Assembly: GCF_002953255.1 (NCBI RefSeq)
Contig: NZ_CP026498.1
Coordinates: forward strand, 5,651,158-5,715,157
Direction of reading: 5' to 3'
Length of the DNA: 64,000 nt
DNA from: Streptomyces sp. CB01881
GTDB lineage: Bacteria; Actinomycetota; Actinomycetes; Streptomycetales; Streptomycetaceae
How positions within the stretch are numbered: position 1 is the stretch's first letter; each line of letters begins with the position of its first letter. This document shows positions 7,428-17,666 of this stretch, piece after piece. A program made the position numbers and the translations under genes. A model generated the notes under the pieces. It did not search any database. It saw only the letters and a list, made by a program, of their open reading frames with translations, and was not told where the DNA came from.

Positions 7428-10313
7428 TCAGCCGGAGCGGCGCAGCAGCGAGATCCGCGAGCGGGTGAGCAACGCGGCCAGCGCCACCGCGAGCAGCGGC
7501 AGGACGACCACGGTCACCCCGACGTTGAGCCACGGGAAGACGATGATGCTGCGGTCGGCCACCTCCTCGGCGCTCATCCCCTGGTAGACGACCGCGACGC
7601 CCTCCACCTTGCGCAGGGCCACCGCCGGGACCACCCCGGTGACGACGCCGAGCAGGGTGCCCATCGCCGCGATCACCCCGCACTGGAAGCCGGACAGGGT
7701 GCGGCGGATGCGCGGTGCGGCGCCGACCGCCGCGAGGGTGGTCAGGTCGCGCTGCGAGTCGGCGGCGGCGAGGCCGGTGGCGATGCCGGCCGCGCCGAGC
7801 GCGACCAGGGCGGCGAAGCCGGTGAGGCCGAGGCTGACCAGGGTCCCCACCGACTGGAAGCCGCGCTCGACGTTGAACTGGATGCCGTCGGTGAGCTTGG
7901 CGAGCGCGGCGTTCGCCTTCTGCTCCGCGCTGTCGGACGGCGCCTCCCCGGGCAGCCAGACCGAGCCGGAGTCCCTGGTGGTCAGGCCGAGCCGGTGGGC
8001 GGTGTCCGCGCTCATGACGGCCTGGCCGCCGCCGGTCGGGATGCCGGCGGTGACGAGGACGGCGTCGACGGTGATCTCGTGGCTGGGCGGCGAAGAGGAG
8101 TCACCCGGCTTCAGCGCGGCGGGCTCCATCTCCACCAGGTTCAGCGTGAGCTTGCCGTCCTTGACGTACTTGTCGTCGAAGACGACGACCTTGCCCGCGG
8201 CCAGCGCCTGGACGGCGGCGGGGTCGGTCACGCCGTACAGGTTGCGCAGCAGGGTGGTGTCCCCGGCCAGGATGCCGCCGAAGGAGTTGCCCCGGTAGAG
8301 GAGCCGTTCCTTGCAGCGCTCGTCCTCCTTGCGGATCCGGTTGGCCTCCGCCTCGGGGATCGCCGAGGGGTGGCCCTCGTTCAGCGGGCAGCGCCGCTCC
8401 TTGGGCATCACGGAGTTGACGTAGCCGCAGTCGGTGCGGACGACGCTGCAGTCGTTCTTGTAGCCGACCCGCTGCACGTCGGCCCGGGTGCCGAGCCCGG
8501 GGATGTTGGTCTCCACGGCGGCGCGCATCTGGGGCAGCAGCTTGCCGTCGGCGCCCGCACCCCAGCCGCTGCTGATGGTGACGGCGTTGGCCGGGGCGGC
8601 GGCGACGTACTCGCGGCGCTGCTGTTCGTCGCTGCTGGCGTTGTAGATGCCGACGGCGACGGAGCCGGCGACGGCGGCCATGACGGCGGCGACGGCGGGG
8701 GCGGTGCGCCCGCGGTGGCGGACGGAGTCGCGCAGCGCGAGGCGGGGGCCGAGCGGCAGCCAGCGGCCGATCCGCCCGAACAGGCCGACCAGGTAGGGCG
8801 TCAGGGCGACCATGCCGAGCTCGGCGATCACCGAGCCGCCGAGGACGGACATGCTGCGGTTGCCGAAGCCGCTGGTCGCGGCGAGCAGGGCGATCGCGGC
8901 GCCGCCGGCCAGCATCAGCAGGCCGAGCACGGCGAGCTTGCGGCTCGGCGGCTTGAGCGAGTCGCGGCCGGTGAGCGCGGAGACGACGTCCTGCCGGGAG
9001 GCCTGGACGGCCGGCACGACGGCCGCGAGCAGGCCGGTGACCAGGCCGATGGCGAGGACACCGAGCAGGTCGAGCGGTTGCAGGTCGAAGTGGCCGAACC
9101 GCGACCCGGCGTACTCCTCGGTCCTGGTGCGCAGCAGCGCGACCAGGCCGACGCCGACGGCCAGGCCCACGGTGGCGCCGGTGACGCCGAGGACGATGCC
9201 GCCGCCGAGGACGACCGCGCGGATGTTGGCGCGGTCACCGCCGCCCGCGGCGAGCAGGCCGAGCTGCCGCCGGGAGCGCCTGGCCCCGACGGCGAAGGCG
9301 GGGCCCGCGAGGAGCACGATCTCCAGCAGCGCCATGCCCACGACGGTGGCGAGGATGACGACGGAGGTCTTGTCGAGGTAGTTGGTCCCGCCGCCGCTCC
9401 GGTCCTGGTGGGCGTAGAACGGCACCTCGGAGCGGGGCGGCGGGTCGAGCAGGACGGTGCGGGAGACGACGGTGAAGCCGTACTTGTTGAACTCCATCAC
9501 CTTGGGCCAGTCGATGACGGCCCCGGCGGGGAGCTTGACCAGCCACCGGTTGGCCTCGCCGGCGACCGGGGGTCCGCCCTTGCCGCGGTCGGGGCCGGCC
9601 AGCCTCTCCAGCGGGCCGACCAGGGTCCCGGGGCGGGCGATCAGCCCGGTGGCGTTCAGTTCGGCGGGGTACTCGGCGACGGCGGTGACGGTGAACGGCG
9701 TGCCCTCCAGGCCGCGCACGGTGGTGCGGTCGCCGAGCTTGAGGCCGGAGCGGTCGAGGAAGTCCCGGGTGACGGCGGTTTCGTTGCCGGCGCTCGGGGC
9801 GCGGCCCTCGACGACGTTGATCCGGCCCTTCCAGACCGGGTCGGTGAGGTCCGCCTCGACGGTCTGCACGTTGAGCAGGCCTTCGCGGGTGCTGGTGGGG
9901 ACGTAGGGGCCCTGGTTCACCGGGACGAGCGTGGCGCCGGGCGGGAGCAGCTGCCCGGCGAGCTCGGCGGGGCCGGTGTCGAGGCTGCGGCGCTGCTCGG
10001 GGGTGTACTGGGGCCGGCCGTTCTCCTGCTTGGTGTCGCTCGCGCTGTCGATGCTGAAGTCCTCGGCCGGGTCCGGCGCCTGCAGGACGACCGAGCCGCG
10101 TTCGAGCAGGTGGATCTCGGCGTCGGCCCGGCCCATGGTGCGGACGACCCGCTCGTCGGGGTCGAGTTCGGCGCTGCGAAAGACGACGTCGGCGCCGGTG
10201 ACGCCGAGGACGGGCAGCGCGACCATGGCGACGACGAGGGCGCTGCGGCCCTTGGCGCGCAGGGCGTCGCGGCGGGCGATGCGCAGGGCGACCCGCCAGG
10301 CGCTGAGCCTCAC
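7428..10313 (-). CDS. FtsX-like ABC transporter permease (MacB type)
   Basis: A 961-residue integral membrane subunit with the typical double FtsX layout. There is an N-terminal membrane segment ([13 protein letters not shown]), a large extracellular domain, three helices around 320-480, further helices in the centre, a second extracellular domain with several Cys, and three C-terminal helices. Such permeases use a cytosolic ATPase to drive extrusion of peptides, lipids or drugs by a mechanotransmission mechanism. The GTG start at 10313 overlaps the ATPase stop (GAGTGAGG), which implies translational coupling. The frameshift in the ATPase gene puts that truncated frame in phase with this gene, so the raw sequence reads as one chimeric ORF; I annotate the permease separately from its natural start. 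Confidence 0.88.
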   Translation of the reverse strand: MRLSAWRVALRIARRDALRAKGRSALVVAMVALPVLGVTGADVVFRSAELDPDERVVRTMGRADAEIHLLERGSVVLQAPDPAEDFSIDSASDTKQENGRPQYTPEQRRSLDTGPAELAGQLLPPGATLVPVNQGPYVPTSTREGLLNVQTVEADLTDPVWKGRINVVEGRAPSAGNETAVTRDFLDRSGLKLGDRTTVRGLEGTPFTVTAVAEYPAELNATGLIARPGTLVGPLERLAGPDRGKGGPPVAGEANRWLVKLPAGAVIDWPKVMEFNKYGFTVVSRTVLLDPPPRSEVPFYAHQDRSGGGTNYLDKTSVVILATVVGMALLEIVLLAGPAFAVGARRSRRQLGLLAAGGGDRANIRAVVLGGGIVLGVTGATVGLAVGVGLVALLRTRTEEYAGSRFGHFDLQPLDLLGVLAIGLVTGLLAAVVPAVQASRQDVVSALTGRDSLKPPSRKLAVLGLLMLAGGAAIALLAATSGFGNRSMSVLGGSVIAELGMVALTPYLVGLFGRIGRWLPLGPRLALRDSVRHRGRTAPAVAAVMAAVAGSVAVGIYNASSDEQQRREYVAAAPANAVTISSGWGAGADGKLLPQMRAAVETNIPGLGTRADVQRVGYKNDCSVVRTDCGYVNSVMPKERRCPLNEGHPSAIPEAEANRIRKEDERCKERLLYRGNSFGGILAGDTTLLRNLYGVTDPAAVQALAAGKVVVFDDKYVKDGKLTLNLVEMEPAALKPGDSSSPPSHEITVDAVLVTAGIPTGGGQAVMSADTAHRLGLTTRDSGSVWLPGEAPSDSAEQKANAALAKLTDGIQFNVERGFQSVGTLVSLGLTGFAALVALGAAGIATGLAAADSQRDLTTLAAVGAAPRIRRTLSGFQCGVIAAMGTLLGVVTGVVPAVALRKVEGVAVVYQGMSAEEVADRSIIVFPWLNVGVTVVVLPLLAVALAALLTRSRISLLRRSG

Positions 10314-11078
10314 TCGGTCACCGGACCGATCGCGTTGGTGGCCGCGGAGACGAGCAGGCTGCCCGCGTCCTGGCTGACGCTCTCGTCGACCATCCGGCCG
10401 TCGCGCAGGAAGACGACGCGGTCGGCCCAGGCGGCGTGGCGGGGTTCGTGGGTGACCATCATGGCGGCGGCGCCGGCGTCGCAGCGGGCGCGCAGGACGG
10501 CGAGGACGGCCTCGCCGGTGGTGGAGTCGAGGGCGCCGGTGGGCTCGTCGGCGAGGACGAGGCGGCGGTCGCCGATCAGGGCGCGGGCGATGGCGACGCG
10601 CTGCTGCGCCGGACATGTCGTCGGGGAAGCGGTCGGCGAGCTCGGAGATGCCGAGCTCCTCCAGCGCGGTGATGGCCTCGCGGCGGGCGGCGCGGCCGGA
10701 GAGGCCGTCGAGCTCGCGGGGCAGCGAGATGTTCTCGGCGGCGGTGAGCGCCGGGATGAGGTTGTAGTCCTGGAAGACGTAGCCGACCGAACGGCGGCGG
10801 ACCTCGGCGAGCCTCTTGCGGCTGAGCCCGCCGAGGGCGACGCCCTCGACCAGGACCTGACCCTCGGTCGGGCTGTCCAGGCCGCCCGCGAGGGTCAGCA
10901 GGGTGGACTTGCCGGAGCCGGACGGGCCCATCACGGCGACGAACTCGCCGGGGTGGACCTTCAGGTCGACCCCGCGCAGCGCCTGCACCTCGGCTGCGCC
11001 CTGACCGTGGACCCGGGTGATGCGGTCCAGGTGGAGCACCGGTTGGGTGGCGTTCCTGGTCGGATCGGTGTGGGACAC
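10310..11078 (-). pseudogene. ABC transporter ATP-binding subunit, frameshifted
   Basis: This ATPase partner of the permease has Walker [10 protein letters not shown] at residues 51-59 and the Q-loop FQDYNL near 102-107, then MSG at 155-157. There the frame breaks, inside the ABC signature. The expected SGGQQQR is replaced by a shifted Arg-rich frame; the correct frame resumes at once as [10 protein letters not shown]..., with Walker B LVLADEP and the H-loop MVTHEP, and stops at 10310. The net loss is 2 modulo 3 (probably 5 bases) near 10608. Everything else is intact, so this is either a recent inactivating deletion or a sequencing error at a CAG repeat. The family is LolD/MacB-like. Confidence 0.85.
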
Positions 11079-11151
11079 ACTTCCCCCTGCTGTTCTGGGC
11101 CCGGGCGGGGTGACCGACCGGGCCGGGTGGTTCGTGAGGTCGGGACGGGCG

Positions 11152-11805
11152 TCAGGCCCTGGACCTGCGGCGCCCGATCCGGGCGGCCGGCCCGGACGCG
11201 GCGCCGGGTTCCGCCTTGCGGGCCTCGGCGGCCCTGGCCTGTTCGATCTCGGCCTGCTGGGCGAGCCTGGTCTCGCAGTGGTCGAGCCAGCGGATCTCGG
11301 CCTCGGTCTGGAAGATGAGCTGTTCGAGGACGAGCAGCCAGGCGAGGTCGGCGCCCGGGCCGGCCGCCTGGCCGGCTGCGCCGGGGCGGGTCTCGCCGGC
11401 CAGCGCCCGGCCCTTGAGCCGGGTGTAGTCCTGGAGCGCCTTGACGCTGTGCCGGCGCTGGCCCTGGACGACGGCGGGCACGTCCACGCCCGGGACGGTC
11501 ACCGCCATGGCCAGCTTGATCGCCAGTTCGTCGCGGGGCGGGCTGGTCCGGGGCACCGGGGTGTCGAACCAGGCGCGCAGTTCGGCGCGGCCGGCGTCGG
11601 TGACGGCGTAGAACTGGTGACCCTCGTCGTCCTCCCCCGCGGGCTCGACCAGGCCGTCGCGCTCCAGCCGGGACAGCGTGGTGTAGACCTGCCCGACGTT
11701 GAGCGGCCAGGTGGCGCCGGTACGCGCCTCGAACTCGGTTCTCAGCTGGTAGCCGTAGCGGGGGCCCTGGTCGAGCAGGGCGAGCAGACCGTGGCGGATC
11801 GACAT
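11152..11805 (-). CDS. PadR-family transcriptional regulator
   Basis: A 217-residue PadR repressor. An N-terminal winged helix ([17 protein letters not shown], then the [14 protein letters not shown] recognition region) is followed by a C-terminal helical dimerisation domain ending in a basic tail. It is the first gene of an operon with the ABC ATPase and permease, the standard layout for a PadR that controls its own exporter. The ATG at 11805 lacks a ribosome site but lies 8 bases after a TATACA box inside an inverted repeat, so it is probably leaderless and autoregulated. Confidence 0.9.
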   Translation of the reverse strand: MSIRHGLLALLDQGPRYGYQLRTEFEARTGATWPLNVGQVYTTLSRLERDGLVEPAGEDDEGHQFYAVTDAGRAELRAWFDTPVPRTSPPRDELAIKLAMAVTVPGVDVPAVVQGQRRHSVKALQDYTRLKGRALAGETRPGAAGQAAGPGADLAWLLVLEQLIFQTEAEIRWLDHCETRLAQQAEIEQARAAEARKAEPGAASGPAARIGRRRSRA

Positions 11806-11827
11806 ACCGAGTATGTATACCCGGTAT
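11804..11827 (-). promoter_or_regulatory. Probable PadR operator overlapping a leaderless promoter
   Basis: An imperfect 24-bp inverted repeat with ATACCG...CGGTAT arms and a TATGTATAC core reaches into the padR start codon. The core supplies a TATACA -10 box. Repressor binding here would block RNA polymerase for the padR-ABC operon and could affect the divergent gene at 11884. Confidence 0.6.
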
Positions 11828-11869
11828 GCCCGGTCCGCTCAAGCGGTGCCCCCTCCCCTGCAGAGCGGG

Positions 11870-11875
11870 TACCGT
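11870..11875 (+). promoter_or_regulatory. Candidate leaderless promoter -10 (TACCGT)
   Basis: TACCGT ends 8 bases before the GTG at 11884, and no ribosome binding site is visible. A -35 element is not evident. Confidence 0.4.
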
Positions 11876-11883
11876 CGTGCCCT

Positions 11884-12855
11884 GTGAGCCAGTTGCGCAT
11901 CGCCACCTTCAATCTGCTGCACGGTCAGCCGCTCGCCCCGGACGGCGCCCCGCAGCCCTACCCGGCAGACGCGGGCGGGCCGCTCGCCGAGGCGGTGGCC
12001 GCGCTGGACGCCGACGTCCTGGCGCTCCAGGAGGTCGACCGGTACCAGCCGCGCTCCGGCGGGACCGACCAGACGGCGGTCGCCGCCAAGGCGATGGGCG
12101 CCGCGGACTGGCGGTTCGCGGCAGCGCTGCACGGCCGTCCGGCACCGGTGGCCGGCTGGGTGCGGGAACCCTCGGAACCCGCCGGCATCCAGGTGTACGG
12201 GCCGGGCGAGGTCGGCGACGACGCCCCGTCCGCGTACGGGACCGCGCTGCTGACCCGGCTGCCGGTGCGGCACTGGCGGGCCCGCCGGTTCGCCCCGGCG
12301 CCGTTCGGGCTGCCCCTGCGGGTGGCCGGGCGGCGCGGTCTGACGCCCGTCCCGGACGAACCCCGGGCCGCGCTGGCGGCGGTGCTGGAGGGCGATCGCG
12401 GGCCGTTCACGGTGGTGGCCGCGCACCTGTCCTTCGTGCCGGGCTGGAACATGGCGCAGCTGGCCGGGATCCGCCGGTGGATCGCCGACCTGCCGCAGCC
12501 GTACCTCGTGCTGGGGGACTTCAACCTGATCGGCGCGGTGCCGCGGACGGTGCTGGGCGGGGCGACGGCGCTGGACCGGACGGCCCCGCGGGCGCGGGTC
12601 CGCGAGCTGCGGGCGGCGCGGCGGGCCAGGCCGGCCCTGGTGGAGCCGCGCCGGCGGCGGGTGCGGGAGCCGCGGGCCCGGCTCCAGGGCTGGCACGACC
12701 TGGCGCGCACCCCCACCTACCCCTCGCACCGGCCGGCCGTGCAGTTCGACCACGTGCTGGCGGTGGGCGTGCCGCGGGCCGCGGTCGGCCCGGCGGCCGC
12801 CCCGCGGGCGGCGGTCTCGGACCACCGCCCGCTGGTGGTGCAGGTGTCGCTCTGA
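11884..12855 (+). CDS. Endonuclease/exonuclease/phosphatase (EEP) family hydrolase
   Basis: A 323-residue EEP-fold metal-dependent phosphodiesterase. The sequence shows TFNLLHG at the N-terminus, the LALQEVD metal-binding Glu near residue 46, VAAHLSF, the LGDFNL motif near 210 and the C-terminal SDHRPL with the catalytic His. The family includes DNases, sphingomyelinases and inositol phosphatases; the substrate cannot be told here. There is no signal peptide, so it is probably cytosolic. It is divergent from padR, 78 bases apart, and probably leaderless (TACCGT before the GTG). Confidence 0.85.
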   Translation: MSQLRIATFNLLHGQPLAPDGAPQPYPADAGGPLAEAVAALDADVLALQEVDRYQPRSGGTDQTAVAAKAMGAADWRFAAALHGRPAPVAGWVREPSEPAGIQVYGPGEVGDDAPSAYGTALLTRLPVRHWRARRFAPAPFGLPLRVAGRRGLTPVPDEPRAALAAVLEGDRGPFTVVAAHLSFVPGWNMAQLAGIRRWIADLPQPYLVLGDFNLIGAVPRTVLGGATALDRTAPRARVRELRAARRARPALVEPRRRRVREPRARLQGWHDLARTPTYPSHRPAVQFDHVLAVGVPRAAVGPAAAPRAAVSDHRPLVVQVSL

Positions 12856-12945
12856 CACCGCCGCCGCCCCGGGCCGCCGCCCGGAACCGCTCGGCGCCCG
12901 GTCAGTGCCCGGTCGGTGCCTGATCAGTGCCCGGGCGGCGCCCGG

Positions 12946-14157
12946 TCAGTGCCTGGTCAGCAGGCCGTTCTGGTGCGGCAGCTGGGCGCCGACCGCCGGG
13001 AGGCCCCCCTGGCCGGCGGCCGGGGGAGGGTCGTACTGGAGCAGGAGCATGGCCGCGTCGTCGCCGAGCTGACGGCCGACGTGGCGCACGACGTCCTCGT
13101 GCAGGCGCTGGAGGACGTCCGCCGGGCGGCCGTCCGCGCAGCGCGGCAGCCGTTCGGCGAGCGGGTAGAAGACGCCGGCCCGGTTGCGGGCCTCGATGAC
13201 GCCGTCGGTGAAGAGCAGCACGCGGTCCCCGCGCCGCAGCGGGATGCGGTGCACCGGCGGCCGGACATCGGCCGGGTCGAGGACGCCGAGCGGCGGCACC
13301 GTCTCGGCGAGCTCCAGCGGCCGGACGTCCTCGCCCCCGCGCAGCAGCAGCGGCGCGGGGTGCCCGCAGTTGACGATCTCGGCGGTGCCGTCGGGCCGGA
13401 CCCCGATCAGCACCAGGGTGACGAACTCCTCCTCCACTCCCGGGTGGTCGTTCTCGTGCAGGGCCCGGTCGAGGCTGACGGCGAGCCAGCCGGCCACCCG
13501 TTCCAGCGCGGGCTCCTGGTGGGCGGCCTCGCGGAAGGCGCCGAGCACGGCGGCGGCCGTCTCCACCGCCCCCAGCCCCTTGCCCCGGACGTCGCCGACC
13601 ACCGCCCGCACGCCGTGCCGGGTGTTCACCACCTCGTAGAGGTCGCCGCCGATCCGGGCGTGCGCGGCGGCGGCCTCGTAGTGGACGGCGGCCCGGACGG
13701 TGCCGACCCGGTCGGGGACCGGCCGCAGCAGCACCCGGCGGGCGATCGAGGCGACCAGCTGGGCGTCGGCGAGCGCCTTCTCCTGGCGCAGCCGGAGGGT
13801 GGCGCTGACCCAGCCGATCGCGGCGACCAGCACGATGGCGAAGACGGTCGCACTGTGCACGGACTCGCCGAGCACGTCGTTGTGGAAGGCCATCAGGAAG
13901 GCGACGGCCTCGGTGCAGAGGCCGATCGCGAGCGGGTACCAGGTCCGGCGGCTGACCACGGCGGCCAGCGCGGGGACCGCGGTGAGGGCCGGTTCGACGG
14001 TCACCGCGGCATCAGTGGTGTAGTCGAGGACGACGACCAGCGCCATGCCGATGAACGGCAGCGACAGCGCCGTCCTCGGCCAGGTGCCGGTCGCGCCCGG
14101 AGCGGTCCCCGGGGTCGGCCCGGCGAACCGCTCTCTGATCCATCCGGTCGCGCTCAA
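12946..14157 (-). CDS. Membrane PP2C/RsbU-type serine phosphatase
   Basis: A 403-residue protein. Two or three N-terminal membrane helices (PFIGMALVVVLDY; TWYPLAIGLCTEAVAFLMAF; TVFAIVLVAAIGWV) are followed by a SpoIIE/RsbU phosphatase domain with RIGGDLYEVV, VGDVRGKG, NCGHPAPLL, LLFTDGVIEAR and GDDAAML. All metal-binding aspartates are present, so it should be active. Such enzymes dephosphorylate anti-anti-sigma factors in partner-switching cascades; Streptomyces has dozens, and no partner is adjacent. The TTG start at 14157 has GGAGAG 7 bases upstream. Degenerate copies of CGGTCAGTGCC lie around its 3' end (12899-12960). Confidence 0.88.
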   Translation of the reverse strand: MSATGWIRERFAGPTPGTAPGATGTWPRTALSLPFIGMALVVVLDYTTDAAVTVEPALTAVPALAAVVSRRTWYPLAIGLCTEAVAFLMAFHNDVLGESVHSATVFAIVLVAAIGWVSATLRLRQEKALADAQLVASIARRVLLRPVPDRVGTVRAAVHYEAAAAHARIGGDLYEVVNTRHGVRAVVGDVRGKGLGAVETAAAVLGAFREAAHQEPALERVAGWLAVSLDRALHENDHPGVEEEFVTLVLIGVRPDGTAEIVNCGHPAPLLLRGGEDVRPLELAETVPPLGVLDPADVRPPVHRIPLRRGDRVLLFTDGVIEARNRAGVFYPLAERLPRCADGRPADVLQRLHEDVVRHVGRQLGDDAAMLLLQYDPPPAAGQGGLPAVGAQLPHQNGLLTRH

Positions 14158-14283
14158 CTTCGGTCTCTCCAGCAGAAGACGCCGATGCCCGTGGGCACCT
14201 GCGGTGATGACTGAGGGTTAGGGACTACGGGCCTCGCTGGCGGCCGGAGCACGGGGGTTGACCGGTTACCGACCCCACAATAG

Positions 14284-14296
14284 GCACGAAACGTGC
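14284..14296. other. Short palindrome upstream of the phosphatase gene
   Basis: GCACG-AAA-CGTGC forms a small perfect inverted repeat between adnB and the phosphatase start. On the minus strand a TATTGT lies just after it, so it could be a promoter-proximal operator or a weak adnB terminator. Confidence 0.35.
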
Positions 14297-14348
14297 ACTA
14301 CGCACAGGTTTCGCCCGTTGCCGTGATGACTTGAATGCTCTGCGTGAC

Positions 14349-17300
14349 TCATTCTTCACTGTTCCCGATCAGGAGCCGTTCCAACTCTTTTCGGTCAGGA
14401 AGTCCTACGGGTTGTTCGATCCGGCCGCTGCGGACGTACAGGAACGACGCCGTGACCTGCTCCAGCGGAACGCCCAACTGTTCGGCCCAGGCCACCCGGT
14501 AGACCGCGAGCTGGAGCGGGTCCGCGGTCTCCTCGCGGTGCGTCTTCCAGTCCACCACTTCGTAGCGTGACGCGCCGCCGGATTCTGACCGGCCGTCACC
14601 CTCGCGGTAGACCGCGTCGATCCGGCCGCGCACCACCCGGCCCGCGAGCACCAGCTGGAACGGCGCCTCCACCCGGTACGGTTCCCGGTGCGCGTACGGA
14701 GTGCGCAGGAACGCCTCCTTGAGCCGCTCCAGGTCCTGCTCGTCCTCGATGCCGTCGTCGTCCGCCCCGGGCAGCGCACCCGGCTCGATCAGCAGCAGCG
14801 GCTCGATCCGGGACTGCACCCAGGCGTGGAAGCGGGTGCCCCGGCGGGCCGCTGGCTGCGGCGGGCGCGGCATCGGCCGGGCCAGGTCGCGCGCGAAGCC
14901 GTCCGGGTCCGCGGCGAGCCGCAGCAGCTGGGTGGCGGAGAGCGCGGCCGGCAGCGGCACCTCCCGCACACTGCGCCGGGAACGCTCCAACTCGCCCAGC
15001 AGCGCGGTGAGATCGCGATCCCAGGACTCGACCTGCCGGCGGTCCTCGGGCGCCATCGGCTCCGGCTCGGCGGCCGGCTGCCCGGCCAGGCGCCGGTACA
15101 CCACCTCGGCGACCCGGCGGCGGGCGTGCTGCGCGGTCGGGTCCAGCGGCAGCGGCCAGGGCCGCTCGGCCGGCGCGGCGAGCGCCGGGTTCTCCGCACC
15201 CTTGGGCGGCTGCTCGGCCCAGTGCTCGATCTCGCCGGCGCCGGGCCGCTCGCAGTGCTCGCGCAGCTGCTCCAGGAAGGCGGACGGGCCGCGCGGGGTC
15301 TTCTGGCTGGGCCCCCACCAGTGCCCGGAGGCCAGCAGCAGCGAGCGCGGGCGGGTGAAGGCGACGTAGCCCAGGCGCAGCTCCTCGGTGCCGGAGTGCT
15401 CGGCCAGGGCCTGCTTGAAGGCGGTCATCGACTTGCTGTTCCAGCCGCCGCGCACGTCGGGCAGGGTGGCCGCGTCACCACGCAGGGCGTGCGGGAGCAC
15501 GCGCTTGGTGCTGGTCCAGCGCTCGCGCGCGCTGGACGACGGGAACGCGCCCCTCACCAGGCCGGGGACGGCGACGACGTCCCACTCCAGGCCCTTGGAC
15601 TTGTGCGCGGTGAGCACCTTCACGGTGTCCTCGCCGCCGGGCAGGCTGCTGTCCAGGCCCCGCTCGTACTCCTGGGCGGCGCGCAGGAAGCCGAGGAAGG
15701 CGGGCAGGCCCGGGTCGCCGTCCAGGTCGGAGAAGCCGGCCGCGACATCCAGGAAGGCGTGCAGGGTCTCCCGCCGACGGGCGGCCAACGCCTGCGGGGA
15801 CGCTGCGAGTTCGACCTCCAGGCCGGTGACGGTGAGCACCCGGTGCAGGACGTCCATCAGCGGCTCGGCCAGCGAACGGCGCAGCTCGCGCAGCTCGCGG
15901 GCGAGCCGGGCGAAGCGCAGCCGTGCCTCGGCGGAGAACGGCAGCTCGTCGGGCTGGCCGCCCTCGTCGCCGGAGGGGCCGGTGAGGAAGGTCTCCAGCG
16001 CGTCGGCCAGCGAGACCACCTCGGTCGGGTCGGTCTCCGCGACGGCGGCCGCCAACGCCTCGACGCCCTCGGGCCGGGCGGTGCGGACCAGGTCGGCGGC
16101 GCGCCGGCCGAGCAGGGCCAGGTCGCGCGGGCCGATCCGCCAGCGCGGGCCGATCAGCAGCCGGACCAGCGCGGCGTTGGCGGTCGGGTCCTGGAGCACC
16201 TCGCAGACCGCCACCAGGTCGGCCACCTCGGGCAGTTGGAGCAGCCCGCCGAGGCCGACCACCTCGACCGGCACCTCACGGGCGACCAGCGCCGCGTGGA
16301 TGTCGGGGAAGGCCGCGCCGCCCCGGCAGAGCACGGCGATCCGGCCGGGCGCGGTGCCGGTGCGCACCAGGTGGGCGACCGAGTCGGCCAGCCAGTCGAC
16401 CTCCTCCGCGTGGGTGGGCAGCAGCGCGGCGCGGACGTAGCCGTCCTGCTCGGCGCCGGGGGCCGGGCGCAGCGCCTCGACGCCCTCGTGCATCGCGCGC
16501 AGCGGGGCGGCCAGCTCGTTGGCGAGGGCGAGCAGCCGCCCGCCGCTGCGCCGGTTCTCGCTCAGCGCGTACCGGGCGGCGCTCTCGCCGCCCGCCTTCG
16601 GGAAGTGCCGGGGGAAGTCGTCGAGGTTGGCGACGGAGGCGCCGCGCCAGCCGTAGATCGCCTGGCAGGGGTCGCCGACGGCGGTGACCGGGTGGCCGCC
16701 GCCCCGCCCGTCCGGGCCGGCGCCGAAGAGGCCGGCCAGCATCAGCCGCTGGGCGACGGAGGTGTCCTGGTACTCGTCGAGCAGGACGACCCGGAACTGG
16801 CCCCGCAGCAGTGCGCCGACCTCGGGGCGTTGCTGGGCGAGCCGGGCTGCGGCGGCTATCTGGTCGCCGAAGTCCATCAGGCCGGCGGCGGCCTTGCGGC
16901 GCCGGTAGTCCTCGACCAGGCGGAGCAGCTCCAGCCGGGCCCGGGCGGTGCCGGGGACGGCCCGCAGGTCGTCGTTGGTCAGCCTGACGCCGGCCAGGGT
17001 GTCGAGGAGCTCCTCGTCGAAGGCGCGCAGGGTGGCCGGCTCGACCAGGTGCTCGGCGAGTTCGCCGTCCAGCGCGACCAGGTCGGCGACCAGGTTGGCG
17101 AAGGTGCCGGTGAGGGCCGGGAAGGGCCCGCGGGCGGTGCGCAGCACCTTGGCGGCGAGCTGGAACCGGGTGGCGTCGGCGAGCAGCCGGACATCCGGCT
17201 CTATGCCGATCCGCAGGCCGTGCTCCTTGAGCAGCCGGCCGGCGAAGGCGTGGTAGGTGGAGATCTCGGGTTCGCCGAGCGCCTCCTCGTCCGGTCCGGC

Positions 17301-17609
17301 GACACTCCCCCAGCCTTCGGCCGGGGGTACCCCCAGCCCGCCAAGACGCAGGGCGGAGCGTACGCGCTCGGCCAGCTCGCCGGCGGCCTTGTTGGTGAAG
17401 GTGAGGCCGAGCACCTCCTCGGGCCGCACCGCGCCGGAGCCGACCAGCCAGACGACCCGGGCCGCCATCACGGTGGTCTTGCCGGAGCCGGCGCCTGCCA
17501 CGATCACGGCCGGTTCCAGGGGGGCGCCGACGGCCGCCATCTGCTCCCGGTTGAAGGGGATGCCGAGCAGCTCCTTGAGCTGGTCGGGATGGTTGAGCAC
17601 GGCGGTCAC
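14349..17609 (-). CDS. adnB: AdnB-type helicase-nuclease subunit
   Basis: A 1086-residue UvrD-like motor fused to a RecB-type nuclease. Walker A GAGSGKT is at 39-45, followed by LLDEYQD, GDPCQAIYGWRG and LTAHKSKGLEWD; the C-terminal nuclease block is RIDAVYREG...YEVVDWKTH. AdnAB resects double-strand breaks in actinobacteria in place of RecBCD/AddAB. The tail has no cysteines, unlike the upstream partner, which matches AdnB. It starts 57 bases after the upstream gene, so the two form an operon. GTG at 17609 is preferred by N-terminal similarity to related proteins; GTG at 17600 has the better ribosome site. The A/B assignment rests on gene order and tail length. Confidence 0.9.
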   Translation of the reverse strand: MTAVLNHPDQLKELLGIPFNREQMAAVGAPLEPAVIVAGAGSGKTTVMAARVVWLVGSGAVRPEEVLGLTFTNKAAGELAERVRSALRLGGLGVPPAEGWGSVAGPDEEALGEPEISTYHAFAGRLLKEHGLRIGIEPDVRLLADATRFQLAAKVLRTARGPFPALTGTFANLVADLVALDGELAEHLVEPATLRAFDEELLDTLAGVRLTNDDLRAVPGTARARLELLRLVEDYRRRKAAAGLMDFGDQIAAAARLAQQRPEVGALLRGQFRVVLLDEYQDTSVAQRLMLAGLFGAGPDGRGGGHPVTAVGDPCQAIYGWRGASVANLDDFPRHFPKAGGESAARYALSENRRSGGRLLALANELAAPLRAMHEGVEALRPAPGAEQDGYVRAALLPTHAEEVDWLADSVAHLVRTGTAPGRIAVLCRGGAAFPDIHAALVAREVPVEVVGLGGLLQLPEVADLVAVCEVLQDPTANAALVRLLIGPRWRIGPRDLALLGRRAADLVRTARPEGVEALAAAVAETDPTEVVSLADALETFLTGPSGDEGGQPDELPFSAEARLRFARLARELRELRRSLAEPLMDVLHRVLTVTGLEVELAASPQALAARRRETLHAFLDVAAGFSDLDGDPGLPAFLGFLRAAQEYERGLDSSLPGGEDTVKVLTAHKSKGLEWDVVAVPGLVRGAFPSSSARERWTSTKRVLPHALRGDAATLPDVRGGWNSKSMTAFKQALAEHSGTEELRLGYVAFTRPRSLLLASGHWWGPSQKTPRGPSAFLEQLREHCERPGAGEIEHWAEQPPKGAENPALAAPAERPWPLPLDPTAQHARRRVAEVVYRRLAGQPAAEPEPMAPEDRRQVESWDRDLTALLGELERSRRSVREVPLPAALSATQLLRLAADPDGFARDLARPMPRPPQPAARRGTRFHAWVQSRIEPLLLIEPGALPGADDDGIEDEQDLERLKEAFLRTPYAHREPYRVEAPFQLVLAGRVVRGRIDAVYREGDGRSESGGASRYEVVDWKTHREETADPLQLAVYRVAWAEQLGVPLEQVTASFLYVRSGRIEQPVGLPDRKELERLLIGNSEE

Positions 17610-17666
17610 CCCGCAACGTTAACGGGGGGCACCGACAGGACGGGCGTCCGGCCGGCGTGAGCCTCG

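Noticed and set aside
7428..11078. A natural ATPase-permease fusion protein
   Set aside because: The middle 100 residues are an Arg/Pro-rich shifted frame, and the correct ATPase frame is intact beside it with its own stop codon overlapping the permease start. A frameshift explains it better.
7383..11318. Very long rightward open frame antisense to the ABC permease
   Set aside because: Long open frames on the opposite strand are expected at this GC content. The translation is Gly/Ala/Asp-rich with no domain, while the leftward frame encodes a clear FtsX permease.
14688..17660. 990-codon rightward frame across adnB
   Set aside because: It is a codon-bias shadow of adnB, which has all helicase and nuclease motifs; the antisense frame has none and lacks a ribosome site.
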